A stretch of DNA of 64,000 nucleotides, from positions 376,330 through 440,329 of the forward strand of contig NZ_LNXS01000029.1 in assembly GCF_001467525.1 (NCBI RefSeq). The letters run 5' to 3'. The stretch is from Legionella anisa. GTDB lineage: Bacteria; Pseudomonadota; Gammaproteobacteria; Legionellales; Legionellaceae. This document shows positions 9,469 to 17,978 of this stretch, one piece after another. Numbering within the stretch: the first letter of the stretch is position 1; each line of letters opens with the position of its first letter. The notes under the pieces were generated by a model. It ran no database searches. It was not told where the DNA came from and saw only the letters and a program-made list of their open reading frames with translations. Both the position numbers and the translations under genes were made by a program.

Positions 9469-10991
9469 AAAATAATACGCGTCATGTTTATGGACTTATT
9501 TTTACTTTATTGATCCTTGGAACAGGAATTTTTTTGTATCGACACTTTGTACTCGATGTGCCTTTAACTGACACCGAAACGATAAACAGTTGGATGGTTG
9601 AATCCAACTTGCGTTTTGTTGCGGATCCCAACACACCAATTAAAGCAAGTTTTAACATTCCTTATTTACCACCACATTTCGCTATTCTTGATGAATATTT
9701 CGTATCAAGGAATTATGGGGTAACAACGAACTTAAATGGAGATAACCGGGAAACAGTTTGGTCAATTAGGCGCGCACATGGCGCACAATCATTGTATTAC
9801 AGAGCCATTTTCCGTCAAGCCGAAGGAAATGAATCACCATTAGGACCTCCCACCGCAGCCAAAACCCAACCGCTTGAAGAAAGCCAAAAGTCGGCTGTTG
9901 AAACCATTACCAGCCAGGTACGACAATCCTCTGCAGATATTAAAACCTTTGCTCAGAGCACTATTAAAGAACTGAATAAAAAAGATGGAAATGCCAAGTT
10001 ACTGACAAGTAATGATTTTAGTGATGAACGCCTTATCAATGCAGCAATTTTGATTTTGAATCAGTCTAAAATCTCTGCCGTTCCAGTAAAGGGAATTTAT
10101 TTGTCCCAAAAAAGCAAAGCCGAGTTAAGTTCATTTTTGGCCGTATTCAATGGTAAAAGCTGGATTTATATTAATCCTAGAACCGGTGGGGCAGGTCTAC
10201 CTAAAGATTTTCTTATTTGGCAATATGGTAATGAGCCTGTATTTAATGTCGATGGCGGTAAAAAAGTCCAATTTAGTTTAACCGTGTCTCCCACCCCCAT
10301 AAACGCTTTAAGTATTGCCAAATCACGAGGCTTGCAATCCGATTCACAACTGTTACGTTTCTCATTATTGCAATTGCCAGTCAATGTGCAGGAAACGTAT
10401 AAGATTTTATTAACTGTACCTATAGGTGCTTTTATTATCTTAATTCTGCGGAACTTTATCGGGATTAAAACCTTTGGTACGTTTATGCCCGTTTTAATCG
10501 CTTTAGCCTTTAGAGAAACCCATGTAATCTGGGGAATTTGCCTCTTTGTCATTATTGTATCCTTTGGTCTATTGGCACGTTTTTATCTGGATCAATTAAG
10601 GTTACTTTTAGTTCCACGACTCGCGGCAATTCTTACCGTCGTCATTTTGCTCATGATCTTTATTAGTGTATTCAGTCTCAATCTTGGCTTGGATGCAGGA
10701 CTATCGGTTGCCTTATTCCCCATGGTCATTTTAACTATGACTATAGAACGCATGTGCATTACTTGGGATGAGCGAGGTGCTTCAGAAGCCATAAAATCCG
10801 GTATAGGCAGCCTAGTCGCTGCAGTTATTTCTTATTGGGCAATGAGCTATGAACCCTTACAATACCTAATCTTCGCATTCCCTGAATTGGTTTTAGTTTT
10901 ATTGGCTTTAATATTGTGGTTCGGCCAATATCGAGGATATCGATTGTTCGAGTTGAAACGCTTTAAGTCACTTGCGGGACATGTAGAATGA
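9465..10991 (+). CDS. Inactive transglutaminase-like membrane protein fused to a 7-TM domain
   Basis: A 508-aa inner-membrane protein. One membrane segment (about 9-27) is followed by a large periplasmic domain of the inactive-transglutaminase type (about 30-300), then at least six or seven closely spaced spans (about 305-500). This is the Transglut_i_TM plus 7TM_transglut architecture, whose partners are RimB-like proteases and ATP-grasp ligases. It overlaps both neighbours by 4 bp. It probably presents or senses a peptide substrate at the membrane; the actual role is unknown. Confidence 0.88.
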   Translation: MKNNTRHVYGLIFTLLILGTGIFLYRHFVLDVPLTDTETINSWMVESNLRFVADPNTPIKASFNIPYLPPHFAILDEYFVSRNYGVTTNLNGDNRETVWSIRRAHGAQSLYYRAIFRQAEGNESPLGPPTAAKTQPLEESQKSAVETITSQVRQSSADIKTFAQSTIKELNKKDGNAKLLTSNDFSDERLINAAILILNQSKISAVPVKGIYLSQKSKAELSSFLAVFNGKSWIYINPRTGGAGLPKDFLIWQYGNEPVFNVDGGKKVQFSLTVSPTPINALSIAKSRGLQSDSQLLRFSLLQLPVNVQETYKILLTVPIGAFIILILRNFIGIKTFGTFMPVLIALAFRETHVIWGICLFVIIVSFGLLARFYLDQLRLLLVPRLAAILTVVILLMIFISVFSLNLGLDAGLSVALFPMVILTMTIERMCITWDERGASEAIKSGIGSLVAAVISYWAMSYEPLQYLIFAFPELVLVLLALILWFGQYRGYRLFELKRFKSLAGHVE

Positions 10992-11941
10992 TAAGCCTGT
11001 TTCGTCGTTTAAAAAATCACGGAATATTAAGTATTAACCAGCGCAATACAGATTTTGTATTGCGCTACAATCCGCGAAAATTGTTTCCTCTGGTTGATGA
11101 TAAGTTAAAAACAAAAAAGCTGGCTCTGAAGTCTGGTATCGCAGTTCCACCTTTATACGATATCATTGAAACGGAGCAACAAATTAAAACCATAGAGGAA
11201 CGCTTAGAGCCTTATAATGACTTCGTGGTTAAACCTGCACGTGGTTCTGGTGGGGATGGTATTTTAGTTTTTAAAGATAAGGTCTATGGTCGTTATCGAC
11301 AAATTAATGGAAAACTTACCACCGCCCAGGAACTTAGTTACCATTTGTCGTGCTTGCTTTCAGGAGCATATAGTCTTGGCGGCTCCTCAGATTATGCAAT
11401 TATAGAGAAACGCGTAGTAGTAGACCCCGTATTTGCCGAAGTAAGCTACGAAGGTATTCCTGATATTCGAATTATTAGTTTATTGGGTTATCCCGCAATG
11501 GCCATGGTGAGACTTCCAACTCGTTTGTCCGGTGGCAAAGCAAATTTACATCAAGGAGCAATTGGTGTTGGAGTAGACCTCGCCACTGGAAAAACTCTTG
11601 GCGGAGTATTCCATAATGACATCATCGATTATCATCCGGACACCCTGAATCCCATTGTAAATATAGAAGTACCCTATTGGAATAAAATACTCGAGATCGC
11701 CTCCAGTTGCTATGAACTAACGGGTCTGGGCTATCTTGGCGTAGATATCGTCCTTGATAAAGATCAAGGGCCTTTAATGCTCGAATTGAATGCGCGTCCC
11801 GGCTTAAATATTCAAATTGCGAATAGGGAAGGAGGATTAAAACGCTATCGAGCGATCGAAGCGCGCCATCAGGAGCACCCTAATGAGACAGTTGCTGAGA
11901 AAGTAACCTTTAGCCGTGAACATTTTGCCCGTTTAAAATAG
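10988..11941 (+). CDS. RimK-related alpha-L-glutamate ligase-like ATP-grasp protein
   Basis: A 317-aa ATP-grasp enzyme that would form an amide bond to an amino acid using ATP. Visible motifs: VVKPARGSGGDGILVF (ATP-binding lysine and glycine loop), DIRIISLLGYPAMAMVRL (central strand), and LGYLGVDIVLD followed by LMLELNARPGLNIQIAN (magnesium-binding Glu/Asn). This is the rimK-related ligase subfamily found next to the two preceding genes. The substrate, perhaps a protein tail or a small peptide, is not known. Confidence 0.9.
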   Translation: MISLFRRLKNHGILSINQRNTDFVLRYNPRKLFPLVDDKLKTKKLALKSGIAVPPLYDIIETEQQIKTIEERLEPYNDFVVKPARGSGGDGILVFKDKVYGRYRQINGKLTTAQELSYHLSCLLSGAYSLGGSSDYAIIEKRVVVDPVFAEVSYEGIPDIRIISLLGYPAMAMVRLPTRLSGGKANLHQGAIGVGVDLATGKTLGGVFHNDIIDYHPDTLNPIVNIEVPYWNKILEIASSCYELTGLGYLGVDIVLDKDQGPLMLELNARPGLNIQIANREGGLKRYRAIEARHQEHPNETVAEKVTFSREHFARLK

Positions 11942-11971
11942 ACTAAAACACTTCCACTCAAAGTTAATTTA

Positions 11972-11986
11972 GGGTCATCCTGACCC
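11972..11986. terminator. Candidate hairpin between convergent genes
   Basis: GGGTCA-TCC-TGACCC forms a 6-bp stem with a 3-base loop, flanked by A/T-rich DNA. It lies between the convergent ATP-grasp and SET genes and could end both transcripts. Confidence 0.45.
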
Positions 11987-11991
11987 ATTAA

Positions 11992-13737
11992 TCAGGGTGA
12001 ATTACTAAAATTGAGGCCGCGTGGAGTCACTGTACCAAGATTTTCCTCCTTTTCATTCTCTCTGATTGCTGAACTTTTTTGTTTTTTGTTCGTAGAATCT
12101 CCAGCAAATTGGAACATTGGACTCCAAGTCGACTTCCTTTTTCCATGAATGTTTTCCCCTTCCTCTGAATACTCTTCTTTTTCCAAACTTTGTGGGTCTT
12201 CTTGTTCAAAGACCTCAAAATTAGACCCGGGTGTTAGGATTTTTTCATGTTCATCAAACTCAGAACCAAGTGTTAAACTCCACTCATCTTCTTGCTCTTT
12301 ATCGAAATGTGGAGAAAAAAATGACTCCACAAATTCATCTAAATTATAACCAGGAGTTTTGGGTATCACATACTCCATATTAATTCCGGCTTCATTCCAA
12401 GTGGCTTGGTAATAATATTGGGATTCATTAAAATCAGCGACCACTTGCGACAATGTAGTAGGTGAGGCGCTATAATCATAATTTTCATAAAAGGCAAGAA
12501 TTTCTTCACCTGGTTGAATTTCACGTGTCGTTATATATGAATTCGTTTTAAAATCAAATCGTACATTCGCTTCATTTCTCTGCTTCGCGCCTTCTATGCA
12601 ATAGGCTTCTGAAGCCTTTTCCTTGGTATAAAGATATCCACCTTTACTTGATTGCACTAAATAATTCGTATCAATACCCTGCTGCATCGCCCATATGTGC
12701 ATCTCACTGACCCTTCGGGGAACATCATCTCTTTGCTGACCAACGAGCTGGCATAGTGGTTTTCGTGCTGGAATTTTCTGTCCACTAAATAAAGAGCAAC
12801 GATATTCTCCTTTTCTTCGCTCTGTAGGCGCAATAACTAAATGATAAGGTGAATTACTTTGCAGTATCATTTTTTGATTTTTTTGTAAGCGCACCACATC
12901 TTCTGATTTATACAAATCATAAATTTTAGGATCTAAATTTTTATCTAAATACATGTGCCTTTTAGCTTCTTTTTTTCGCATGTCGGCTCTTAGAGTTAAT
13001 GAACTGAAAAAATTTTTTATTTCTTCACGTGTACCCATTGTACTTGTTGTAAGCTCTTGATCTTGAGTTTTAGCCAGATCATGCAGAACTTCAATCAAAG
13101 TTTGTGGTTGACGTATGATTTGGGGACGCTTTTTTGTAAAATACTCATCCCCATAAGAAATAGTCAACTCATCACCAACAGCAATTCTTCGAGTTGCTAC
13201 ATAATAGGCATGGTAATCAAATAGAGTATTTCCTTCCTCGTCTTTACGTTGATGGCAAGTGACTTTTACTTCTAAGTTAGGCTGCATCGCATGGTTCACC
13301 CAGCGTGTATTGGTGCCTGCGTTCAACAAATCAATTACTACAGCATATTCATCGTGATCATCTAAATTCAATTTCCAAACAAAGGTGGAGTTTCCTTGAT
13401 ACTCTTTGACCAACCAATCTATCTCAGTACTAGTTCCAATACCAAATAACTCAATACCTTTTATTTCCCCAACAATGTCTCCTTTCTTAAACGATTTACC
13501 CGCATATACTGCCAGTTGCTTGGGGCCAAGATTAGGAGCCGCAGCTATAATTACATCCTTATCATAATCTGAGCCTAGGTAATTAAAGCCTGGTTGATTG
13601 CAGTTAGTCTCCAAATAATTGCATAGTCTTTGTTGGGACTCGGCCTCCTCGGGGAAAAAAACCAATTGTTCTGTAAGCATTTCCTCTGCGGCTTGCTCTC
13701 GATCTGCACTGTTTAAAAATTTAACGGTTCTTGTCAT
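11992..13737 (-). CDS. Tandem SET-domain protein, probable translocated effector
   Basis: A 581-aa protein with two SET-like lysine-methyltransferase regions. The first (about 66-200) keeps the hallmark motifs NHAMQPN (148-154, cofactor site) and GDELTISYG (188-196, catalytic Tyr195). The second (about 296-423) has the same order, but its Asn-His motif is degenerate (NEANVRF, 388-394) with GEEILAFYE at 410-418, so it may be inactive or regulatory. The C-terminal 100 residues are acidic and rich in Glu, like Dot/Icm E-block signals. They also hold basic clusters KRK (533-535) and KKQK (551-554), spaced like a bipartite nuclear signal. Histone or host-protein methylation is an inference. Confidence 0.82.
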   Translation of the reverse strand: MTRTVKFLNSADREQAAEEMLTEQLVFFPEEAESQQRLCNYLETNCNQPGFNYLGSDYDKDVIIAAAPNLGPKQLAVYAGKSFKKGDIVGEIKGIELFGIGTSTEIDWLVKEYQGNSTFVWKLNLDDHDEYAVVIDLLNAGTNTRWVNHAMQPNLEVKVTCHQRKDEEGNTLFDYHAYYVATRRIAVGDELTISYGDEYFTKKRPQIIRQPQTLIEVLHDLAKTQDQELTTSTMGTREEIKNFFSSLTLRADMRKKEAKRHMYLDKNLDPKIYDLYKSEDVVRLQKNQKMILQSNSPYHLVIAPTERRKGEYRCSLFSGQKIPARKPLCQLVGQQRDDVPRRVSEMHIWAMQQGIDTNYLVQSSKGGYLYTKEKASEAYCIEGAKQRNEANVRFDFKTNSYITTREIQPGEEILAFYENYDYSASPTTLSQVVADFNESQYYYQATWNEAGINMEYVIPKTPGYNLDEFVESFFSPHFDKEQEDEWSLTLGSEFDEHEKILTPGSNFEVFEQEDPQSLEKEEYSEEGENIHGKRKSTWSPMFQFAGDSTNKKQKSSAIRENEKEENLGTVTPRGLNFSNSP

Positions 13738-13931
13738 ATTGATTCTTCATATTTGTATTTGCGGCGAATTCTAATAAAAAAAATAGTCGGTCAAAAGAGA
13801 ATTTTTGTGGTTTTGCCCAAATTGGAGTAATTATTAGATGATTTAAGCTTACAGCATATGCTTAATTAAACATTCTCACTGAGGAATAGTGTGCGAGCTT
13901 TGATCTTTGCACTATCAAAGGAAGACACTTC

Positions 13932-14393
13932 TCAACTTAATGAACAATTTTTGTCAGAACCATGTTTGAGTGCAGCGTACAAATCTTGGCGTGCTTTTAG
14001 CCAATCAATCGTCTCTTCCCTAGTTTGCATCGCCTCTTTTGTTGCAATTTGGTTCATTTCTTTTTGTTTCAGACTCCAGAACAATCCATTAATACTATAT
14101 CCTTGGGCGAGTCGCTTTTGTGTTGGGTTAACACATGCTTCTTTAATTCGGTTTAAATTATCTTTTTGCTTTGCTTGGAGATCCAATAAAATTTTTTGCT
14201 CTTCTTCTAAAGTCTTACCTAATTTTACTAATCCCTTTTCTTTCAGCTCTGCATGTAATTCTTGTTCAATGATATCAATGGTTGTCTCAGGGGCCATACG
14301 TCCAAGACGAAGCGTAGACATACTTTTGCCGTATAAACCAAAGAATTTTCCAACAGAACCCGAGCCGGTTTGAGCAAAAATACGACTGTACAT
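13932..14393 (-). CDS. Helical coiled-coil protein, function unknown
   Basis: A 153-aa protein, mostly charged helix between residues 35 and 125 (for example EQELHAELKEKGLVKLGK and KEAMQTREETIDWLKA). The first 20 residues are small and polar. There is no signal peptide and I do not recognise a family. The opposite-strand frame over the same bases is Ser/Phe-rich and non-protein-like, so this strand is preferred. It is divergent from the 444-aa gene, with the inverted repeat GACCATTAT/ATAATGGTC (14423-14431, 14475-14483) between them. Confidence 0.6.
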   Translation of the reverse strand: MYSRIFAQTGSGSVGKFFGLYGKSMSTLRLGRMAPETTIDIIEQELHAELKEKGLVKLGKTLEEEQKILLDLQAKQKDNLNRIKEACVNPTQKRLAQGYSINGLFWSLKQKEMNQIATKEAMQTREETIDWLKARQDLYAALKHGSDKNCSLS

Positions 14394-14534
14394 AGAGACT
14401 ATCTTTAAATAATGTAATAATTGACCATTATGTCATTATTATTTTCGCAAAACAATTCATGATTAATCTTTAAAATAATGGTCACTTTATTTTCAAATTA
14501 GCTTGAATATGATATAACCTTGGTGGAAATAAGC

Positions 14535-15869
14535 ATGTTGAGAATTTATATGTTTTTAAAAACGTTCTTTCGTCCAACCGCCCCCTCCAAGCCCATACCC
14601 CCAAAGGAATGGCTTAATACACAATTTAAAGCGAGTGGATTAGACAAGCGCTTTCCTCAACCCCTTCGCGACACAACGCAAAAATCCGTAAAAATATTTT
14701 ATAATCAAGATTATTTTGCTCATAATGATACCAATGCGCCTTTTTCTCTATGTAGAGCATTAACCAAAATACCTGCTATCAATGTTTCCGGAGATAGGGA
14801 CGGTGTGTTTCAAAATGGAATCTCATTTCCGCTAGTACCTGATTTTTTTGCACGCATTCCATTAACCCATCCCGAACTTTTATCTCCTACTGAACGGTTG
14901 TCTGCAGCTAAAAAAATTGTTTTTTCCAATAGCTCGGTATTTGCTTCGGGGGGGTACCCTACAATGAATCCGAGGCAGATGAAGAAAAACCCTTATAATG
15001 TAGGGATCTTTTCGCTTGCAGGAGCCACTTTTGAAAATCCTTATCTGCATTATTCGCTGTTCATGCTGGATCCGATAAACACTAAAATTGATAATCCAAT
15101 GTTCGCCCATTTATTTAAAAATCTGCCCACTGATTTTAAAGAGGCGCAAGCATCCCTTGGACCCTATGATTCAAATGAATTCCTTACTCGTATCCGCACT
15201 GGATTTCCATTTCTTGCACGTTCAGCTCCTGATAAATTTTATTCATCTTTTACTAAAAAAAATGCGGTACTTTTTGTATCTGCTGCGTATTTCCGACATC
15301 AGCTGGAAGATATTTCGATGTTGCTTACTGGCGTTAATAAGGCAGCTAAAGAGGCAGGAAAACCTGCTTTATTAAAGGCCACTGCAGTGGGAATGGGTTT
15401 TTTTGCAAAAGTGAATGGCCAATATGACATACAGCATCTTCTTTATCCCTATTATCTTCGGGCATTCCAACAATTGCTGCGGGAAAACTCATATCCTTGG
15501 ATTGCAAAAATTGAATTCCCCACATTTAGTGAGCAGTTTCAAAAACAATTTGCTTCCATAATGGATCAACCAATGGAACAGATTGAAGTATATCAACAAT
15601 ATCGGGACGTCCTGGAATTTACGCAAGAAGAAATTGAAAACTATTATGTTTGTGCAATTAATCCTTCAGATGCGTTTGCCTATATAGGAAATGAGTGGGG
15701 ATTTAGTAGTGTAGAAGCAATGATAGGGCTAAACTCATCATTGCGTATCGATCAAATACCGGTGGCAAACCCATTGCTGCTTGACTCTGACCATCATATT
15801 CCGGTCAAAATCAGCAGCACGTTTGACGCTGAGCTCGTAGACTTAAAATCCAAGGGCCTACAACTCTAA
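14535..15869 (+). CDS. Unknown protein of effector-like type
   Basis: The ATG at 14535 follows GGTGG with suitable spacing. The 444-aa product has no signal peptide and no convincing membrane span. Near the C-terminus it carries CAINPSDAFAYIGNEWG followed by SSVEAMIGLNSSLR. A similar GNE...(S/D)EA(S/M)M pattern occurs in the 554-aa product encoded at 25265-26929, which suggests one fold in both. A glycine-rich AGKPALLKATAVGMGFF precedes it. I cannot name the family. It converges on, and overlaps by 12 bp, the ADP-ribosyltransferase-like gene. Confidence 0.75.
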   Translation: MLRIYMFLKTFFRPTAPSKPIPPKEWLNTQFKASGLDKRFPQPLRDTTQKSVKIFYNQDYFAHNDTNAPFSLCRALTKIPAINVSGDRDGVFQNGISFPLVPDFFARIPLTHPELLSPTERLSAAKKIVFSNSSVFASGGYPTMNPRQMKKNPYNVGIFSLAGATFENPYLHYSLFMLDPINTKIDNPMFAHLFKNLPTDFKEAQASLGPYDSNEFLTRIRTGFPFLARSAPDKFYSSFTKKNAVLFVSAAYFRHQLEDISMLLTGVNKAAKEAGKPALLKATAVGMGFFAKVNGQYDIQHLLYPYYLRAFQQLLRENSYPWIAKIEFPTFSEQFQKQFASIMDQPMEQIEVYQQYRDVLEFTQEEIENYYVCAINPSDAFAYIGNEWGFSSVEAMIGLNSSLRIDQIPVANPLLLDSDHHIPVKISSTFDAELVDLKSKGLQL

Positions 15870-16622
15870 CGAGCTTGTATTTTCTAAGACTCTGCTAATC
15901 GCGCTCAAAATTTGTTGATCCGGCTGAAAAAACCGCTCTAATATGTCTTTAGGCGTATCCGCGTATACTGTTCTGCAAACATCAACAAATGTTTGCTCTG
16001 CATTGTTGATCAACAACCAGGTCAGAACATCTTTTTCAGTAAGTAAATCGCTCATACGCATTGATTTTGGCAGATCAGGATTATAATCATGCATGATATT
16101 AGGTACTAAACCACCACTCATGAATTTTTCTCTATATTTAGGACACGTAGAGGCAATAAACTGACTGAATGGTATATGTTCCACAATGAGTTCTTCATTT
16201 TCATTATCATGCCCTTCACTTTCAATTCCTGTTTTATATTTTAACATCATGAGTGACGTTGATTTACCATAAAACTTATGTATCCATGAGTCCGATGCAT
16301 GTGATTTATTTTTATCCATAAATACCATCAGATCTTTTAAAGAGGTACAAGCACCCCATCCAAAAGGATCTTTATTAAATCGTTGATACTCACATACCGT
16401 AGAATGGCGAATGTTGAGCAATTGATTTTTTGGAACACGGGGAAGAATTCCACCTTGTTGATGAAAAATATCAGGAGCTCGTCCATCTACACGTATAAGT
16501 AATGAGGTTTTTTGAAGTTTTACTATTTCCTTTCCGACTATAGGGTCGCTCATTTCCAAAAGATTTCTACCAATACTTGCGCCTTTTTCAAAAAACTTAC
16601 AAGAATACAATTTTGCTAACAT
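15858..16622 (-). CDS. Cholera/pertussis-toxin-like mono-ADP-ribosyltransferase, probable Dot/Icm effector
   Basis: The 254-aa protein aligns by eye with the cholera/heat-labile enterotoxin A fold. IRVDGRAPDIFHQQGGILPR (43-62) fits R-x-D-x-R-x-P-D-x5-G-G-x2-P-R without gaps, with Arg44 as the NAD-binding arginine. His73 is placed like enterotoxin His44. CTS (92-94) replaces the STS strand. ENE (141-143) before HIPFSQF sits exactly where the toxin has E-x-E before GIPYSQI. So the R, H, STS-like and ExE elements are all present in order. There is no signal peptide, which suits contact-dependent translocation rather than general secretion. A PmrA box and -10 element lie directly upstream. The host target is unknown. 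Confidence 0.82.
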   Translation of the reverse strand: MLAKLYSCKFFEKGASIGRNLLEMSDPIVGKEIVKLQKTSLLIRVDGRAPDIFHQQGGILPRVPKNQLLNIRHSTVCEYQRFNKDPFGWGACTSLKDLMVFMDKNKSHASDSWIHKFYGKSTSLMMLKYKTGIESEGHDNENEELIVEHIPFSQFIASTCPKYREKFMSGGLVPNIMHDYNPDLPKSMRMSDLLTEKDVLTWLLINNAEQTFVDVCRTVYADTPKDILERFFQPDQQILSAISRVLENTSSLEL

Positions 16623-16663
16623 AATCCCCTCAAATTTCTAAGCTAAAATTTACATTGAAGGCG

Positions 16664-16696
16664 ATTATATAAAAGAAATATTAAATAAATATTAAG
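16664..16696 (-). promoter_or_regulatory. PmrA box and -10 element of the ADP-ribosyltransferase gene
   Basis: On the minus strand CTTAATATT (16696-16688), two bases, then TTTAATATT (16685-16677). The Legionella PmrA consensus is cTTAATatT-N2-cTTAATatT, so only one of 18 positions differs. Seven bases later comes TATAAT (16669-16664). The ATG follows about 40 bases downstream. PmrA directly controls many Dot/Icm effector genes. Confidence 0.8.
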
Positions 16697-16798
16697 CAGT
16701 GTGATTAAATAAAAGAATTAAAAAACATCTAATTTTTTAATGTGAATCAACTCAAGAAGATTTGATGAAAATAGAATTTGATATTCGTTAAAAGAAAG

Positions 16799-17968
16799 TT
16801 ACTGCTGTATACCCTGCGCATGTTGAATAAATAACCGCTTTATAGAGGTTAATCCATTACATAGACTTAAACCTAAACCACGCAGAGCAACAAGTGGCAT
16901 AAAGGAATTACTGAATAAACGTTTGAACCCTTCCATCAACATGATTATTTGCCATACCTCATGTTTGCGCTCGCGCTGATATGCACCCAATGCTTTCTTG
17001 GATAAAAGAGTATCTTGAGCTGCATCCAAATAGCGAATCCAGGAACTCACATCCGCCAAGCCAACATTTAAACCCAAGCCTGCCAAAGGATGGATCGTAT
17101 GTGCTGCATCGCCAAGAAGTAACCAACGATCACCTACATATTGTTTCACATGCCTCATGTGTAAAGGAAACTGATGACGCCTACTGATGACTTCTACCCG
17201 GCCTAGCTTTTTAGCAAAAGCCTGTGTTAAAGACGCATTAAATTCCTCATCTGAAAAACTCATTAATTTTTTTGCATGTGAGGGATCAGTGGACCAAACT
17301 ATAGAGCATTGATGTACATCAGCCAGCGGTAAAAATGCCAAAGGGCCATCCGCGCGAAATACTTGATATGCCGTTTGTTGGTGTGGCTTCTCAACAGAGA
17401 CTGTGGCAACCAATGCATGCTGCTCATAAGACCAGCTGCTTAAGGGTACTTTGAATTTTTGTCGTGTTGGTGAATTGGCTCCATCAGCAATCATTAACAG
17501 TTGCCCTTCCCAAGCGTGCTGTTTGCTGCACACTTTAACTCCGGTTTCTTCACTAAATACTTCCTCAACCTGACTTTCAGGAAATAAATGAATGGAGGAT
17601 TGGGTAGATACTTGGTGCAATAAAGCATGTTTCAATACAGATTCCTCAATAATACTTCCCAAGTTCTGTGCACCGACATAACGAGAGTCAAAATCAATAT
17701 GTGCTTTACTTTCAGCATCCCAAACATACATACATCTGTATGGGGAAACTCGAGACATATCCAAATGCTGCCAGGTATTTAATTGCTGCAACAGAGTCCG
17801 TGATGCATGATTAATTGCATAAACTCGAGTATCGGATCGTTTGCTATCGACTTTTAATGAGCCCGCATCAATAACAGCTACAGAGTAACCGCGCTGCGCC
17901 ATGGCCAAAGCAGCGGTTAAACCTACAATGCCACCACCAATGATTAATACATTAAATTGCAGACTCAT
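16799..17968 (-). CDS. ubiI: UbiI/UbiH-family FAD-dependent ubiquinone hydroxylase
   Basis: A 389-aa flavin monooxygenase that hydroxylates the aromatic ring during ubiquinone synthesis. The start at 17968 is preferred because it follows GAAGGA and leaves the Rossmann motif near the N-terminus (IIGGGIVGLTAALAMAQRG). Further FAD motifs are the LLLGDAAHTIHPLAGLGLN segment and a central DGANS. By order after ubiH it corresponds to ubiI (visC), although UbiH, UbiI and UbiF paralogues are hard to separate by eye. It lies 10 bp after ubiH in the ygfB-pepP-ubiH-ubiI operon. Confidence 0.88.
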   Translation of the reverse strand: MSLQFNVLIIGGGIVGLTAALAMAQRGYSVAVIDAGSLKVDSKRSDTRVYAINHASRTLLQQLNTWQHLDMSRVSPYRCMYVWDAESKAHIDFDSRYVGAQNLGSIIEESVLKHALLHQVSTQSSIHLFPESQVEEVFSEETGVKVCSKQHAWEGQLLMIADGANSPTRQKFKVPLSSWSYEQHALVATVSVEKPHQQTAYQVFRADGPLAFLPLADVHQCSIVWSTDPSHAKKLMSFSDEEFNASLTQAFAKKLGRVEVISRRHQFPLHMRHVKQYVGDRWLLLGDAAHTIHPLAGLGLNVGLADVSSWIRYLDAAQDTLLSKKALGAYQRERKHEVWQIIMLMEGFKRLFSNSFMPLVALRGLGLSLCNGLTSIKRLFIQHAQGIQQ

Positions 17969-17978
17969 TTCTTTTCCT

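Noticed and set aside
10166..10552. A 128-codon minus-strand frame inside the transglutaminase-like gene
   Set aside because: Shadow of a membrane-spanning coding region; no family similarity.
13891..14373. A 160-codon open frame on the plus strand opposite the 153-aa coiled-coil gene
   Set aside because: The product is Ser/Phe/Cys-rich without domain-like pattern, and the minus-strand frame gives a regular charged helical protein.
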